From Nymphaea colorata (lineage: Eukaryota > Streptophyta > Magnoliopsida > Nymphaeales > Nymphaeaceae), in the NCBI RefSeq assembly GCF_008831285.2, contig NC_045142.1:3353001-3417000 (forward strand): a stretch of 64,000 nucleotides of DNA. Direction: 5' to 3'. Made by a program: the position numbers and the translations under genes. The notes beneath the pieces were generated by a model. The model saw only the letters and a list, made by a program, of their open reading frames with translations, did not search any database and was not told the origin of the DNA. Positions 1 to 11,654 of the stretch are shown one piece after another; within the stretch, counting starts at the first letter, position 1; every line of letters starts with the position of its first letter.

Positions 1-1204
1 TTAATAATCAACGGCTCTCTAATACCATACACCGAAGCAACGAAGCCACAATATTTACAAAATTAACCATGCACACATTCTGATGATGGCATTGAATGTA
101 TTTTTTAACCAACTTAATGTCAAACCATTGACAGTATGACATCATGATCCAAAATCAGCATAGAACCGTCTAGGTATTTGATTCTCATTCAACCTTGAGA
201 AAAGATAGAATATTAAGATTATGTCCATTTTTAAATTCTTAAGAAGTTAAAGTGCAGGAACAGGATAATTTTTCATATGTTCATAAACAATCTTAGAAAA
301 TGTTTCTATGAAAAAGAGTTCTCAGCAAGATGTAAGTTTAGATGTAGCATTTTGTTAGTTTTGACCGACTTGTAGAGAGAATTCTTCATGTATTATACTT
401 TTCTAATATTAGACATCTTTCATCAAAACCTAGTGGAGACTCCTCAGTGCATCTTAGGCCACATTTTTTTTCTTTTGGGTGGTGGATTCCTTCTGATGAC
501 TCCTCTTGTTGCTTCTTTCTTTCTTCTCACTTTAAACCAGATAGGACCAACTAGTTTCCACTAGGCTACAATTAGGTCTTCTGAAGGCTCTATGTAATCA
601 TTAGTTTCCATATATTATCTGTGTAGAATTTTGCTTGCACAATTACTTTTGGATTGATACACACTTTTGACAAACAAGTCATAGATACAATACCGACAAC
701 ACTGAGCTGATATGTACAAGTTTACGTTAGATTCTGATCAACATGCCTGCTGTATAATCTGCAATTCTTTCAAGATAACATGATCTTAGTGCCTCCGCCA
801 ACTTAACTGGGGTTTAGCAAAATCAAAGTGGTCCAATATGATACTAAGTACTTCTGTCAAAAGGGCATATCCTAAATCAAGATAGGAGATTATCCCCATA
901 AATAACCTGGACAAAGCATATGTCGGAAGAACCATTTGATTGATGAACAAGAGAAAAACGGATTGATCAACCCACATTTAGAAATGATACAGGTTTCTCA
1001 TTTCTGTGTTATGAATACCAAACTTTCTCCCGCACTCTTTCAAGAATGACAAACCATTGGGAGGAGTATCTAAACACCAGCTATCTACATAGAGGAGATG
1101 TACAAAATGGAGGAATGACAAGCATAGATATTTGCAATGTCCAAATTGATGATCAAGCTAATACACAAACAAATTTTGCTCATGATTCCAACGATGTCAG
1201 GTAC
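1..1204 (-). other. Intron of the PHT4;4-like gene reaching the window edge
   Basis: The donor GTACCTGAC follows the codon for Gln at 1205 (minus strand). From there to position 1 neither strand carries a stretch resembling the remaining transporter helices. Short open frames here, such as 786-977 minus, have no family signature. I read this as intron sequence belonging to the gene. Confidence 0.7.
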
Positions 1205-3639
1205 CTGATTGTAGTATGTAGGCATCCATGTCAAAAGGATAAATGTTCCCCAGTTGTGACAGAAATGTGAAATAATCAAAGCCCAAACGGGTGGTTTTGA
1301 CAGAATCAATCTCCACGGAATTGTAGTAACAGGTTCCTTGGGAACACAGCCACTTAAAATTAGCTGTTTCTCTTGAGAACTGAGTTGGGGATCTTCTGAA
1401 GGTGAACTGTGTGCCTGTTGTACAAATTACAGCAAAAGAAATATGTTAAATGCAAGCAGCAGAATAACCCTCATAGGTAATATGGTAATAGTGATGTCCT
1501 GATCATCTATCACCACTAAAAAAGGTTCATGTTTTGAAGATGCATTTGGTGCACTGCTTCACAAAACAAGGAAAGCTGTAACTAAAGGCACAAACCAACA
1601 GGTAAACGGTAACAGTTAAGACAGAAGAATGCCCATTGTAAAAGAAAGAATCCGCATACTAATAGGAAGTAAACCTTATGCCAATATAGCAGACATGAAA
1701 CATACATGAGAGAGAGTATATAATTATGTAGTGCACAAATAGAGAAGCGGGTGTCATTGCCTTCCAAGCAGCTCAATTGGTAATTTGATATACTAAAATA
1801 TCAACAAGTTGAGGGCAAAATAACCAGCTAACAAGGATTAACTACTGTAAGGCAACAAGACAACCAAAAATATCAGTAGAGAAAAAAGTAAAGGCATTGA
1901 TCTTCTAATGGACGATATGAAGTTGTTACATGAAATAGTGTGCAAAAGCAATTTTTTATTTTACAAGCAAGCTGGGGTTAGAAAGACTTCATCAGGTTAT
2001 ACAAACTACAAACCTTCCCCAGCTTCCTTCAATTTGGGTTCTAACTTCTAAGTATGAACCCGTAGCTAGGGGGATGCAGATCTTATTGCGTGAATGAGCA
2101 TTTCCATAACCATTATGCAATAAAACAGTAAGTCAGACTCTCCAGATGAAGACTAAAAGTTGATACATGTGACAAATAAAATGTGCCAAACACTGCTGTC
2201 AAAATTTTGCCAAATATTCATTAGAAACAGTAGAAAATTTAAGTATACAAAATGTAAATGTAAACATTCGCACCTTGTTTAGCCAAATGGAAAACCATAC
2301 AACTCCAAGTGAACCAAAAGAGTAAAAGACTGACGGCCAGCCAAAACTATGTATCAACAGGGGGGAAAATGCTAACCCAGTCACTGATCCAAGGTACATC
2401 CCACTATAAACCAGTGCAAGAGATCTACTTCTCTCTGCCATTGGGATCCACTTTGACAAAATATTGTTCATGGCAGGCATTGCAACCCCCTGTAAGAAAT
2501 TATGGATGTTGTAGGTTAGAAATACATGATATCGATGCCTAAGTAAATTGCCGACATAAAGATATATTTTGAGATATCTACTGAAGGACTAAAGGCAAAG
2601 CTGAAATTGCACAAGACATGAAGAAAACAAGCATCAAAGACTGAAAAAATTACATCATTTGTTTCGATTTCAAGAAATTCCGCTAACATATAAATATCAA
2701 ATTTCACATTCAATCTTTGCATCATCTTCTTTTATTTATTTTCTCGATGCTAATTGCAAGAGCGAGGGATATATGTATTCATAACCACATAATAGCTTAG
2801 GTGATACAAGGACATGACCCCTACTTGTAAAAGAGAACTGAACTGTAGTGTGTGTGCCAGCTTGTAATGGAAGGATATGTGTCTTTTTCTCTAACCTGAA
2901 TCAAGTTCCACAGCCAAGTGTTTGACAAATGATTCATTCTGCCTTTGAGGTTATTTGAAGCATGTGTTACATTTGTCCTTTTGCCAATTGAAGTCGTAGT
3001 TGATATTTGTTGAGATGGAATCCTTTGGTTAATATGGACGCACATGCATATCTAGTATTCAGCAATTCTTTTGAGTAACTGGGCGCACTAAGTGTTTTGG
3101 TCTATTCATGTGATGCACAGCCAAGGCATTTGTCTGTTTTTTTCAGTACTTGTTTGCATTATCACAAATATCGTTCTCCAATTTCTAACAGCGAGCTTTT
3201 CTCTGGCAAAGTTGTTTTTTCTTGGGAACTTATCAGGAAAATCTTGGTAATTTTTTTTTTAAAAATAAAAAATCATAAAATTTGTGTAAAGATAAAATAA
3301 ATGAGAAATTAATAAGAAGACATAAAAATAACTAGATAGTACGGAAAAAATAATGTTTCAATTATGAAAATAATTTATTTTGATTTTAAAGTTTAATTCA
3401 TGATAATATTAACATCAAAAATAGAAAATTCGAAAAATTCTGGAAAAAAACATAAAAACACATTAGATGAATTTTTACCTTTTTCAGAAAGACGTGGTAT
3501 CGGTGACAATGCTGTTTGATGTATTGTTTAAGATGGCACAGATGAAAAGATCAGTCCTTAACTAAGTTGGTCTAGAATCTCATGAATAATGAAAACAAGT
3601 GGGTGGTATATCCCAAGTGAGGTGCAACACTTCTAAAAG

Positions 3640-3677
<38 letters not shown>

Positions 3678-6600
3678 AGAGAGTCTGCAAGCCTGATCTA
3701 GACAAACTCCATATGAGCCCATGAGAGAGAGAGAGAGACAGAGAGAGAGAGAGAGAAGAGATGGAGACAGAGACAGAGAGCAGGTGTGATCTAAACACTC
3801 CAACCGACTAATTGTTGGCAGGGGTTTCCATAGGCCTGAAAATCCCGCTGGCCATCTGTGTCCTTACCCGATTGTCAGATGGGCCCAGCCTGATGTCCAT
3901 CTCTACAAATATAAACATGGCACATGTTGAAAAAGAACTAATCATCTTGACTATGCATTCAAAGTTATTTCAAACATATGTCTAATGGCCCTAGTCATTG
4001 TTAGGACAGAAACTCATGCCCATCACTTTCCTTCATATTGCCTTTGCAGGTGCACCTAGTCCTACCTCCGGTTGATTGACCAATCCAGGGTCATTTTTCA
4101 TAGTGACAACTGACAACGTTTTCCCTCAATCACCCAGCCTACTATGTCAGGTTGAAAGTCATAACAACCCACTTCCCCTTTTCTTCATAGACGTAAGAGT
4201 TAAATAAAACTTAACTAGCAAATATAACAAATAAAAACTAAATAATGAAACGCAGAAATTAGTAGGAAACCTACCTCACCAATGCCCATAAAAGCTCGTG
4301 CAACAAGCAAACATGGCAATCCACACTTTGCAGCTACAGGTGTGATAACAGTAGCAATGGACCACCAAACTACACCAAAGCCGAGAACACGCTTGCCACC
4401 AACTGTATCTGCCCATATGCCTCCTGCAATCTAGATTATGGTAACTGGTTAATCAAGTCATTCAACACAGGCAGAGAAAAGACTGTCAATCCCGTTCACT
4501 GATCAGGAATAAAATCCCATATAAATGCATATCCTTTAAATTAGAAGTTAGAAAACAGTAACAGAAAATATACAAGAACATACTATCATATGCACAAGTG
4601 CATCCAATTTTTGAGATACCTGTTCAAATATAAAATTCATTTTGCAAATTAATTTGCGAAAACCCTGTTTTCACGTATACATGCACACACATAGATATAC
4701 ACCCACACAGACGTTCCACATTACCCAGTACAGTATGTCCTATACATCGTTTCTTGTTGAAAAGTAGACCAGTAATGTCCTATCATCTGTACTTTGAGCT
4801 GCATCCATGTCCACGTTTCACAATCAGAAATAATATGGCTGTATTGTCAATCTTGGTTTTAAAATGATCTAAGACTTATGAAACATATACAGAATTTATA
4901 GGGAGATAAAATGTTTAAAAAAAAAACTGTAAATAGCTTTCATAAGCAATAAAACTAGGTAGGACCAAATCAACTGAAATCAGGTTCAACAGAGCATGCT
5001 GGACGTGAAAGAAAAGGAATGCAACATTTTGCAGGTATAGTGAAAGGATATCATCAGAACAAATATCATTTCACAAACAATAAAAACATATGTAACCAAG
5101 AGTAAATTTATGTTGTTTTTAAATAAAATCTTGCGTTGACAACTTTACATATATTGTCACTACTTTTCATGTTTGATCATAATAAATTCATAATGGCATT
5201 ACCATGTGCAGGACAGCCAGCACTAGAGAGATAAAACTTAATCATAACCACTTGAAGTTTTTTAGGCTCCAGCATCTGGGGACATGAGTTTATGAGTAAT
5301 GCAAAATTTGGCTTTAAACTACTTTCATGATCGTTGTTTGTTAAGAAGGACATTATGATGGGAACTTAGTCATATGTTACTCCTTCCATATTTAATTTAA
5401 GGCTGCATGCAAGTATTTCTTTGTGGTTTCCATGCTAAACCATGACTCCAACTTGTTGTAAAATCATGGTTTTCAGAATACACTGCAATGGAAGAGTGAT
5501 AACACTCTAATTCAGTGTCCTCTACCACATTAAAGGTGGTTTTGTTCAAATCTATAAGAGGCAGGCATGTTGGACACCCACATTGGACATGGAAATTGCA
5601 ATGCATATCCCATTCTGTAGGTTCCAAGCACAGCCTAGATAAAATGTGAGTTTAGTAATGATCACCCCTAGAGGTGGTAGTTACCAATCCATGATTTGGC
5701 ATTCCCACTGCTCCAAATGCATAAACTTCCTCTCACGACCAGCTCCCAAACACAGTTGCCAATGCCAACTGCCTGAAGTCATATTAGCAACAAAAGACTA
5801 TGACGCCTTAGTATTTACTAAAGAAATTTATGTGTCACCTGCTCATGCATTGTATAGAATGTGGCTTTTGCCAGAAGTGATTAACAAGCCAGTATTTCTA
5901 ACGTAGATATAAGAAAATAAAAAAAGTGGAACTTACATATAGTAATATACCTGTGTAAGAAGGTAGCCCCAGAAAAATGATGACTGTATCACTCCAACGG
6001 TGGCAGGGTTCCAGCCAAATTCTGCTGACATAGGTAAAATAGCAATGCTCATATTTACCTGCCACCAACAACACTTGAAGTGACTATATTAAAAGGAACA
6101 AATTATTTCCATATCAAAGCAGATTTTATATCTGCAAGTTCATTTATAAGCATATTGACTTGTCAATTCCTTCTCCACTGCCAATGTACAAAATATTATC
6201 TGTTTGAGAACAAAATTCTGTCGACAATCACAAGGCATTCGAAATTTAAAATCTTAAAAATGCATGATACATACATATCCAACCAAAATTTTACTTACAA
6301 GCAAACGATAATGACTAGGAAGCTAAGTAACGCAGGCATGCTGGAAGGCTGCCATACCTCTGTCAACTTCGCCAACATGGGTCCGACACCCTGGACATGG
6401 CAGCTTTGAGTTTTTACATATTTTCTCTGAAATTTTGCAGGTTTTCTGTGGAGCTTTGCATATTTTTTTAATCGTTTTGGAATGTTTCTTATTTTTTGTG
6501 GTGTTTTCCATTTTTTTATGGAATTGCGCATACATTTTGTGGAATTTTGCACACACAATGCATATATATACATATATCTTGCTGTATCCCCGCGTTCATA

Positions 6601-8210
6601 ATTTTTAAAATTGTCGTGTCCATACGAGTATCCCTGTATTCGTACCAATATCCATATGACTTAGCTAGGAAGTGGCCAAAGGTCAAAATTCTAATGTAGG
6701 GTTGCTGGAGGGTTATACGACCCTGTACAACAAGATCACCACAGGCATGCAATGAGTAAAAGGCATCTGCAACTTATCATATTTCCTCCTCACGTTTAGT
6801 GACTATGAAAATTTTAGATCTCCTTCAACTTGAAGGCCTCACTTGCAGCCCCCACCCAAGTGGAGAGAGCTCCCGTTTGCTTGCAATGTACTGAAGTCAA
6901 ATCGCTAAAAAATTAAAAAGATAATGCAAAAGGCAAAAAAGTATGACGACGTACACGATCCATGTTGCACAAGAGGAATGCCGAAAAGCAAAGGATGACT
7001 ATGACCCAGCGCTTTGGGAACTTCTTCAGCAATAATGGTGTGTTTTGCATATCATCCACCTGCACATGAACTTCCTCCACAGGATCCTGGAACTTAACTA
7101 AGTCACTCCTTGACTCTGCAACATCATATGTGTCTGATTGAAGTTTAGCGTGAACTTCAAAATTCCCAGGTTCAAGTGGCCGTTTGAAGTTAACATCAGA
7201 AAGACCCTTGCTATTCCTCCTAAGGTGTGATGGTTTGCCACCTTGGTGTGATGAACATTTAACATTATTTTTTTTCTGAAAATGCATTAAGTGATGGTTC
7301 ACTCGCAGTGACGACCTCTTCAAACAATTGATAAGTGCAGAAGGGCAAGTAGCAAACAGTAACCTCCCTCTGCCGATACTAACACAATCAAAGCCACTGG
7401 ATGAGAGAGCTAATACTCTCCATTCCCTTGAACCTGCAGAAACCAGAGTGGACCTGATCAAGCACAAATGTTCTCTTCCCCGTTTTTTCTTGTGTGCATC
7501 TGTGTATTTGCGAGTATATGAAATGCAAACTGGACGAAAGAAAAAGGAAAACAGACACAGGAGACACGAGCTTAGCACTTCTGAACATCATTGAGATTGT
7601 CGCTTTAATTGATAAAAACGGCCACAAATTTTGAAGATCCTCCTGTTGTTAGCAGGGGCAATTGAACTAAGAACTGTCTTTTTATGGCAAATCAAATTAT
7701 TGATTGTAACCAGGATTCTATTTAATGGTCCAGTCCAGTAGCTAAAATCTTCTAGTTTCCGTCAGTACAGTAATGAATAAGAATACACGAGTCAGGAATA
7801 TTTTACGAAATCTCCCTGAAGCAGCATAATTCGGTTTCAAAACTGATTTTCACACGAAAAAAGAGTGTTTGACAAAGAAAAGCCTCTGTAATATACCGAC
7901 CGCCGTTCCCAAGCAGCGAAAGCAGCTTAAAGGTTTAAACAACAGATTGTACCAATCCAGGGAACTAGATTTCAAGAATATCGCATCTCATGCATTCGGG
8001 CCCTTCAATTTTTTCAGTAGCCAGTGGACCAGATTTACCGCATCTCGCGAACTCGGTTCACTTCAAGATTCCGTGAGACAGCGAGCACGTATGGTTTAAC
8101 TTCCACCAATTCAAGTGAAGATAGTAAGACTGTAAGCGGAAGGAAGGCGAACCTTTACTGGACGACGGGGAGAGGGGCTGACGAGCAAGAAGCGAGGTAG
8201 CTAGTTCCAT
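1..8210 (-). CDS. PHT4;4: PHT4;4/ANTR2-like plastid anion (ascorbate/phosphate) transporter, 3' end outside window
   Basis: Major facilitator superfamily transporter of the plant PHT4 family, whose members sit in the plastid envelope or thylakoid. The Arabidopsis PHT4;4 relative imports ascorbate into chloroplasts. Six coding exons were read on the minus strand: 8210-8153, 7433-6955, 6058-5951, 4430-4275, 2489-2274 and 1414-1205. All have GT/AG borders and phase closes (179+36+52+72+70 = 409 residues). The start at 8210 gives a Ser/Leu-rich N-terminus (MELATSLLARQPLSPSSSK) like a transit peptide, joined through a split Gly codon to a long basic stretch. The first membrane segment is near residues 162-175. 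Family blocks include NMSIAILPMSAEFGWNP, GGIWADTVGGKRVLGFGVVWW, PAMNNILSKW and HFCHNWGTFILLTWMPTYY. Roughly a quarter of the usual protein of about 500-540 residues is missing and must lie left of position 1; nothing coding for it is visible in 1-1204. The choice of PHT4;4 over other plastid PHT4 paralogues is by remembered similarity. Confidence 0.9.
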
Positions 8211-8326
8211 CCTTCAATATTATGTCCAATAAAGCATGGACTTCTTCTCGCTCGCCCTGTCCTCGGACTCCGTGGTTTTCCCCGAGAAAACGGGAAACTG
8301 AACTCAGAGAAACCGGGAGAGGGAGA

Positions 8327-8333
8327 ATAAATA
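8327..8333 (-). promoter_or_regulatory. TATA-like element upstream of the PHT4;4-like gene
   Basis: The minus strand reads CTATTTATTC here, about 117 bases upstream of the proposed ATG at 8210, in otherwise GC-rich DNA. The spacing suits a core promoter with a short leader. It is a TATA variant rather than the perfect consensus, so the assignment is tentative. Confidence 0.4.
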
Positions 8334-8464
8334 GCGGGGACGGATTCTCACTACGGCGCGGCCGATTTTTTTGAGGCCGATTGCGATCGTTTGGGAAAAC
8401 GAAGGCCGATTTTTTGTGAAGTTCCGGATTGGGCGTCAACACTAACGGCTCTGGTGCACGCCCC

Positions 8465-8474
8465 GACACGTGTC
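8465..8474. promoter_or_regulatory. Palindromic G-box (GACACGTGTC)
   Basis: A perfect 10-base palindrome with a CACGTG core lies about 255 bases upstream of the PHT4;4-like start codon. G-boxes are bound by plant bZIP and bHLH (PIF) factors and are common in light-responsive promoters, which would suit a chloroplast transporter. A second ACACGTGT lies at 9028-9035. Binding is inferred. Confidence 0.5.
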
Positions 8475-9775
8475 AGGAGGGGGCCATCCTTCCTCGTCCT
8501 CTCCCCTTAGTCCTGTTTAAGAGTGAGGTTTGGCGCTTAATTAGAATTTACCGACGGCAGGTCTCGGCCCGACGCAGCGACGCTTCCGCTGCCCCTTCCC
8601 AGCATCCATGATCCATCCCTGCAAATTTCCGTCCGTCCCCGGCGATCGCGTTCTTTTTCCGGCACTCCCGCATCTTCGTAAACGGACGCGGGGTCCCTCT
8701 TCCTTTTGGAAAAAGGAAATGGCGCCAAATCAAGTTTCTTTAATACTCATTAGACGGCGCGGGGGGATTTACGAGTGGGGCCGCGTTTGGAACTCGTGAC
8801 GGCGTTCGTGATAATCTTCCGAGAAAATCTCGAACTCGGTCGTTTGTCCGTTGTAGAGATAGAGCCCAGGAAGCAAACGAGTTTGGGTCCCGTACGATAT
8901 GAAGCTTTATCTACTATAAATTGTACTACCACTTCTCCGAATTCTGATGTTTTCATATAATTTATTATGTAAACGTAATCTTTTGTGTGGTTTATTTTAA
9001 TAAAAACACTTAAATTATTAGATGTCGACACGTGTAGGTTATATAATATGGTATCCACAGATGAAGGGTGATGAATGTTTTATATTTTCATAAATTATTG
9101 AAGACTACAAAAAAGTAAATAAAATTGCCAAGTCACTTAAAATGTTTAATTTTAAGGATGAAAGGGTTTAATTTATATTTACTGATACTCAAAATAGAAG
9201 AAAAGACAATGTTGTCGTGTGCCAGATAGTTATATATATGGTAAAAATTTAAACTTTGTTGTTAGAAAAACCATTAGCTAAATATATGGTCTTTCTTTTT
9301 AACATTTAAAGAGCTACACTTGTCAATCCCTCATTTTCTGAGTTTTGAGTTTTCATTTGATAACATAACAGATTTTTTTTTTTATATATATTAAACTTCA
9401 CTAGTTTATTCCATTGTACTTAATTCAATGGCTTGGGCTGTTCCATGACTTGAGGAGTTGTTTGACAATGAGAAATAGTTTGTTCTTGTTTTAAAAATAT
9501 GCTTCAAAAGTTATAGTAGTCTCACTAAGAAATTATGTTACAATGTTTCATAAATTTATTTCAATTTTTATGACAAATTTATAGGACAATAACAAATTAC
9601 TACCGTTACCAAACAACTGATCGATGTGTTTATCCTTTTAAACATATTAATAAAACTCTTATTGACACTCGGGGAATGTTGTCTTCTAAAAAACACAACA
9701 TTCTTGTTACCAACTACCCTTTAAGGGGTTTAGTGTAACCTACTAGGCAATTCTCTTTAAGGTTGATCATCTGGT

Positions 9776-10004
9776 GTAAACTAAAGTACAAGTATTTGGA
9801 GTAAGTCTATTGACTTTAAAAGATTTTAGAGTTTAAGGTTTAGGGTTTATGCAGACGTTAAAAATTTCCTAGCATAAATCATTTCATGTAAACTAAAGTA
9901 CAAGTATTTGGAGTAAGTCTATTGACTTCAAAAGATTTTAGGGTTTAAGGTTTAAGGTTTAGGGTTTATGCATATGTATCCGTAACAAAATTTCTTGGCA
10001 TAAG
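9776..10004. repeat. 112-bp tandem duplication carrying telomere-like heptamers
   Basis: Copy 1 starts at 9776 and copy 2 at 9888. Both open with GTAAACTAAAGTACAAG and run on with few mismatches. Each contains TTTAAGG/TTTAGGG units, matching the plant telomere heptamer. Copy 1 has TTTAAGGTTTAGGG, while copy 2 has an extra TTTAAGG unit, a clean 7-base step. Similarity fades after about 10004. Confidence 0.85.
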
Positions 10005-10551
10005 CAAAGTTGAAACTAATGAATTGCCTTTTCATGAAAGTAAATTATATACTGAGGTTGAGACATGTGTCAAGAAGGGTCGCAAAGTTAGTACAAGTGG
10101 AAGTACTGTACCAACAAATTATTTTGTGCCAAGATAGTACAGACAAAAGCCGCTAGGACCCCACTTTGAATTTGAACTTCAAGAACAAATGAGACCCATT
10201 CAATGTAGAAGCAAACACTGAGCATGGGACCGATTGACCAAATGCCAAGGGTAGCGCTAGGTGTGAGCTTATATAGACAGCTACCCAAATGGGCAAGTAC
10301 AATTTATTTTTTCTATGTATTGGTGTTTCCTTATAAGTTGCCTGATTGCATATTGGTGTCTCAAATTTAAGACTTTGAACCACAAATTTATGATCCGCTG
10401 GTATCAAATGTATATACAGCACGACAATTGCAACATTCAATAAGTAAGTCAACGTCTCAAAGATGATCGGTCTTCCGAACTCCACTAAAAAAATATGTTG
10501 TGAAAAAATTATAATCACGGCAAACACCACAAACATGAGAGCACTTTCAAC

Positions 10552-10974
10552 TACGGGGTGAATAACGCTCGAGCTTGACTAGTTAAAGCTCGGCTCGTAA
10601 ACGAGTTTGAGATGAGTCATTTGCTTAACGAGTAGAGCTCGAGTTCACGAGTCAACTTGTTCAAATAATCAAGTTGAATTCGAGCTCAACACGTAACTGC
10701 CGAGTGGAGCTCGAGCCTTAATCGAGTTTGTCGAGTCTTAATTAAGTCAATATATTCAAACGAGTTTGCAAGTTTGTCGAACATTAATTGAGTCGAGAAT
10801 TATATTTAAACGAGTTTGTCGAGCTCGAGCTCAACACGCAACTGCTGAATTGAGCTCGAGCTGCTTCAGTCGAGCTATTCTCAAGCTCAAGCCGAGTGGA
10901 GTTTCATGTTTCATTAGTAGAGCCAAACTCGAGATGATTGAACTCAGGCTCAACTCCATTGGTGTTCACCCATA
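10552..10974. mobile_element. Non-autonomous hAT-like element with 8-bp TSD
   Basis: CTTTCAAC occurs exactly at 10544-10551 and again at 10975-10982. Inside, the ends are imperfect inverted repeats: TACGGGGTGAA at the left and, reverse-complemented, TATGGGTGAACA at the right. An 8-bp target duplication with short TA.GGGTG ends is typical of hAT elements. The interior is low-complexity text of GAGCTCGAG-type words with no transposase. A diverged copy lies in inverse orientation at 56197-56562. Confidence 0.85.
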
Positions 10975-11592
10975 CTTTCAACGTGATGTAGCTAACATGA
11001 GAAGACACTTTTATCAACGGACATTTTGATAATTTTATAAAGAAAAAAGTTCATGCCGCTTTTGCCCTTAGAGGGAGAGGGTATTCCTGTGTACCAACAA
11101 AGGCATTTGGATCATTTATAGTCCATAACATATGGTCACTTATTAAGAGTCATAATATATAATATGCACCACACGATAACATGTTTAAATAAAAGATAAA
11201 TTTTCATTGAGAGCATCTTTTTAAAGAAAAGGAGGCATAAAGTCCCTCATTTATTTGTTTATTTTTGATATTTTAATATGGGAGGATTAATTTTGCAAAC
11301 TACTAATCCAAAGTTTTCGACTTGAGCGGTCCATTCTTATTAACTCAAAACTTGAGTTTGCTTTTTGTGATTTTTTTTGCAAAAAAGTGAGCGCTTCAGT
11401 CGTTAACAGACAATAATCGTAAGCGAGGAACGGATATGTTAATGTCACATAAAGGCAGGGAGGAAAATGGTAAAAAACCAACAAAATATACGGAGCTCAA
11501 AAGAGTACGAGACCCGACCCGGGTCATATCAGTTGGCGCGTTCCCCCGTCTGACTCCGGGCCTGTGTTTTTAGCGCCCAGGGAATTTGGAAG

Positions 11593-11605
11593 CCCTAAAA
11601 CCCTT
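11593..11605 (+). promoter_or_regulatory. Telo-box-like motif at the SmF 5' end
   Basis: CCCTAAAACCCTT lies about 50 bases before the SmF start codon. A second copy of the heptamer, reading TAGGGTTTA, lies at 11759-11767 in the first intron. Telo-boxes near the transcription start are common in plant genes of the translation and RNA-processing machinery, so the position fits. Function is inferred. Confidence 0.4.
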
Positions 11606-11654
11606 GAAGCCGTCTCCGAGGCTCAGAGCTCTCGTCGTCGCCGGAGGCATCGCC

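Larger units (their letters stand above)
8475..11480. other. Intergenic region between the divergent PHT4;4-like and SmF genes
   Basis: GC-rich to about 8860, then strongly AT-rich. It holds a possible foldback element at 9455-9623 (GTTGTTTG near the left end, CAAACAAC near the right), a 112-base tandem duplication with telomere-like heptamers at 9776-10004, and a hAT-like element at 10552-10974. No open frame here resembles a protein family. Confidence 0.6.

Noticed and set aside
6913-7578. Start codon at 7578 for the transporter
   Set aside because: A consensus acceptor (TTTCTGCAG) at 7434 and an upstream exon with a transit-like N-terminus at 8210-8153 join in phase, so the sequence above 7433 is intron.
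8155-8469. 104-residue minus-strand frame at the transporter 5' end
   Set aside because: It overlaps exon 1 in another frame. The frame starting at 8210 splices in phase and gives a plausible transit peptide.
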